A stretch of 64,000 nt of DNA from Mycobacteriaceae bacterium (GTDB taxonomy: Bacteria; Pseudomonadota; Gammaproteobacteria; Burkholderiales; Burkholderiaceae_D). Position 1 is the first letter of the stretch; each line of letters begins with the position of its first letter. Positions 63,994-64,000 of this stretch are shown piece after piece. Where the stretch lies: the NCBI GenBank assembly GCA_903970145.1, contig CAJCHO010000113.1, positions 1-64,000 of the forward strand, given 5' to 3'. The position numbers and the translations under genes are program-made. Under the pieces are notes generated by a model. It had not been told where the DNA came from, did no database searches, and saw only the letters and a list, made by a program, of their open reading frames with translations.

Positions 63994-64000
63994 TTACGGT

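Overview
This 64 kb window is a chromosomal segment of a GC-rich betaproteobacterium, most likely of the Burkholderiales or a near relative. The grounds are yajC-secD-secF at the left end, a Burkholderiales-type ribosomal protein S21, the rpsU-yqeY-dnaG(-rpoD) macromolecular-synthesis block at the right end, a CysB-type LysR regulator, TRAP transporters, and two LivK-type binding proteins without permeases. Nothing looks phage-like. The one accessory-looking stretch follows a tRNA-Ala gene (about 14.5-15.7 kb).

Layout. 0-3.5 kb: Sec accessory genes, with an extended -10 promoter before yajC. 3.5-13.6 kb: mostly plus-strand metabolic and transport genes (cytochrome b561, CysB-like regulator, MarC, TRAP dctPQM, Mrp/ApbC, ketopantoate reductase, a LivK-like protein, a small orphan, a SapC-family protein). 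13.7-17.8 kb: an SDR, tRNA-Ala(CGC), a decayed hicB antitoxin, an AbrB/VapC toxin-antitoxin pair, a beta-lactamase-fold hydrolase and ArfB. 18.2-21.7 kb: membrane-fusion protein, outer-membrane factor and an atypical response regulator, without an inner-membrane pump. 22.5-27.2 kb: a Lol-like ABC ATPase and permease, a LolA-like carrier, a predicted outer-membrane barrel and a secreted protein of unknown function.

27.2-43.3 kb is a large acyl-CoA region. It holds a hotdog thioesterase, a metallo-beta-lactamase-fold hydrolase, an enoyl-CoA hydratase with a TetR regulator, a LivK-like protein, and a minus-strand operon (PECR-like SDR, carboxyltransferase, acyl-CoA dehydrogenase, thioesterase, biotin carboxylase). 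Divergent from that operon is a thiolase / FadB-like / PaaG-like set. A perfect 18-bp palindrome lies between the two divergent arms, and a related dyad lies in front of the tetR gene, so one TetR regulon is plausible.

43.6-52.9 kb: a four-gene MdtABC-OprM type RND efflux operon. 53.0-56.6 kb: a Lon-like AAA ATPase without protease domain, a small Rap1a-like secreted protein, a previously unlisted 35-residue membrane micro-protein on the minus strand, and a KimA-like APC transporter. 56.8-64 kb: RidA, RecG, an FAH-family hydrolase, an orphan TRAP binding protein, then rpsU, yqeY and dnaG, ending in a strong extended -10 promoter that should serve rpoD just outside the window.

The best candidates for something undescribed are the Lol-like transport cassette with its own predicted outer-membrane barrel, the pump-less MFP/OMF/response-regulator operon with its upstream regulatory sites, the palindromic operator of the acyl-CoA regulon, and the 35-residue membrane protein.
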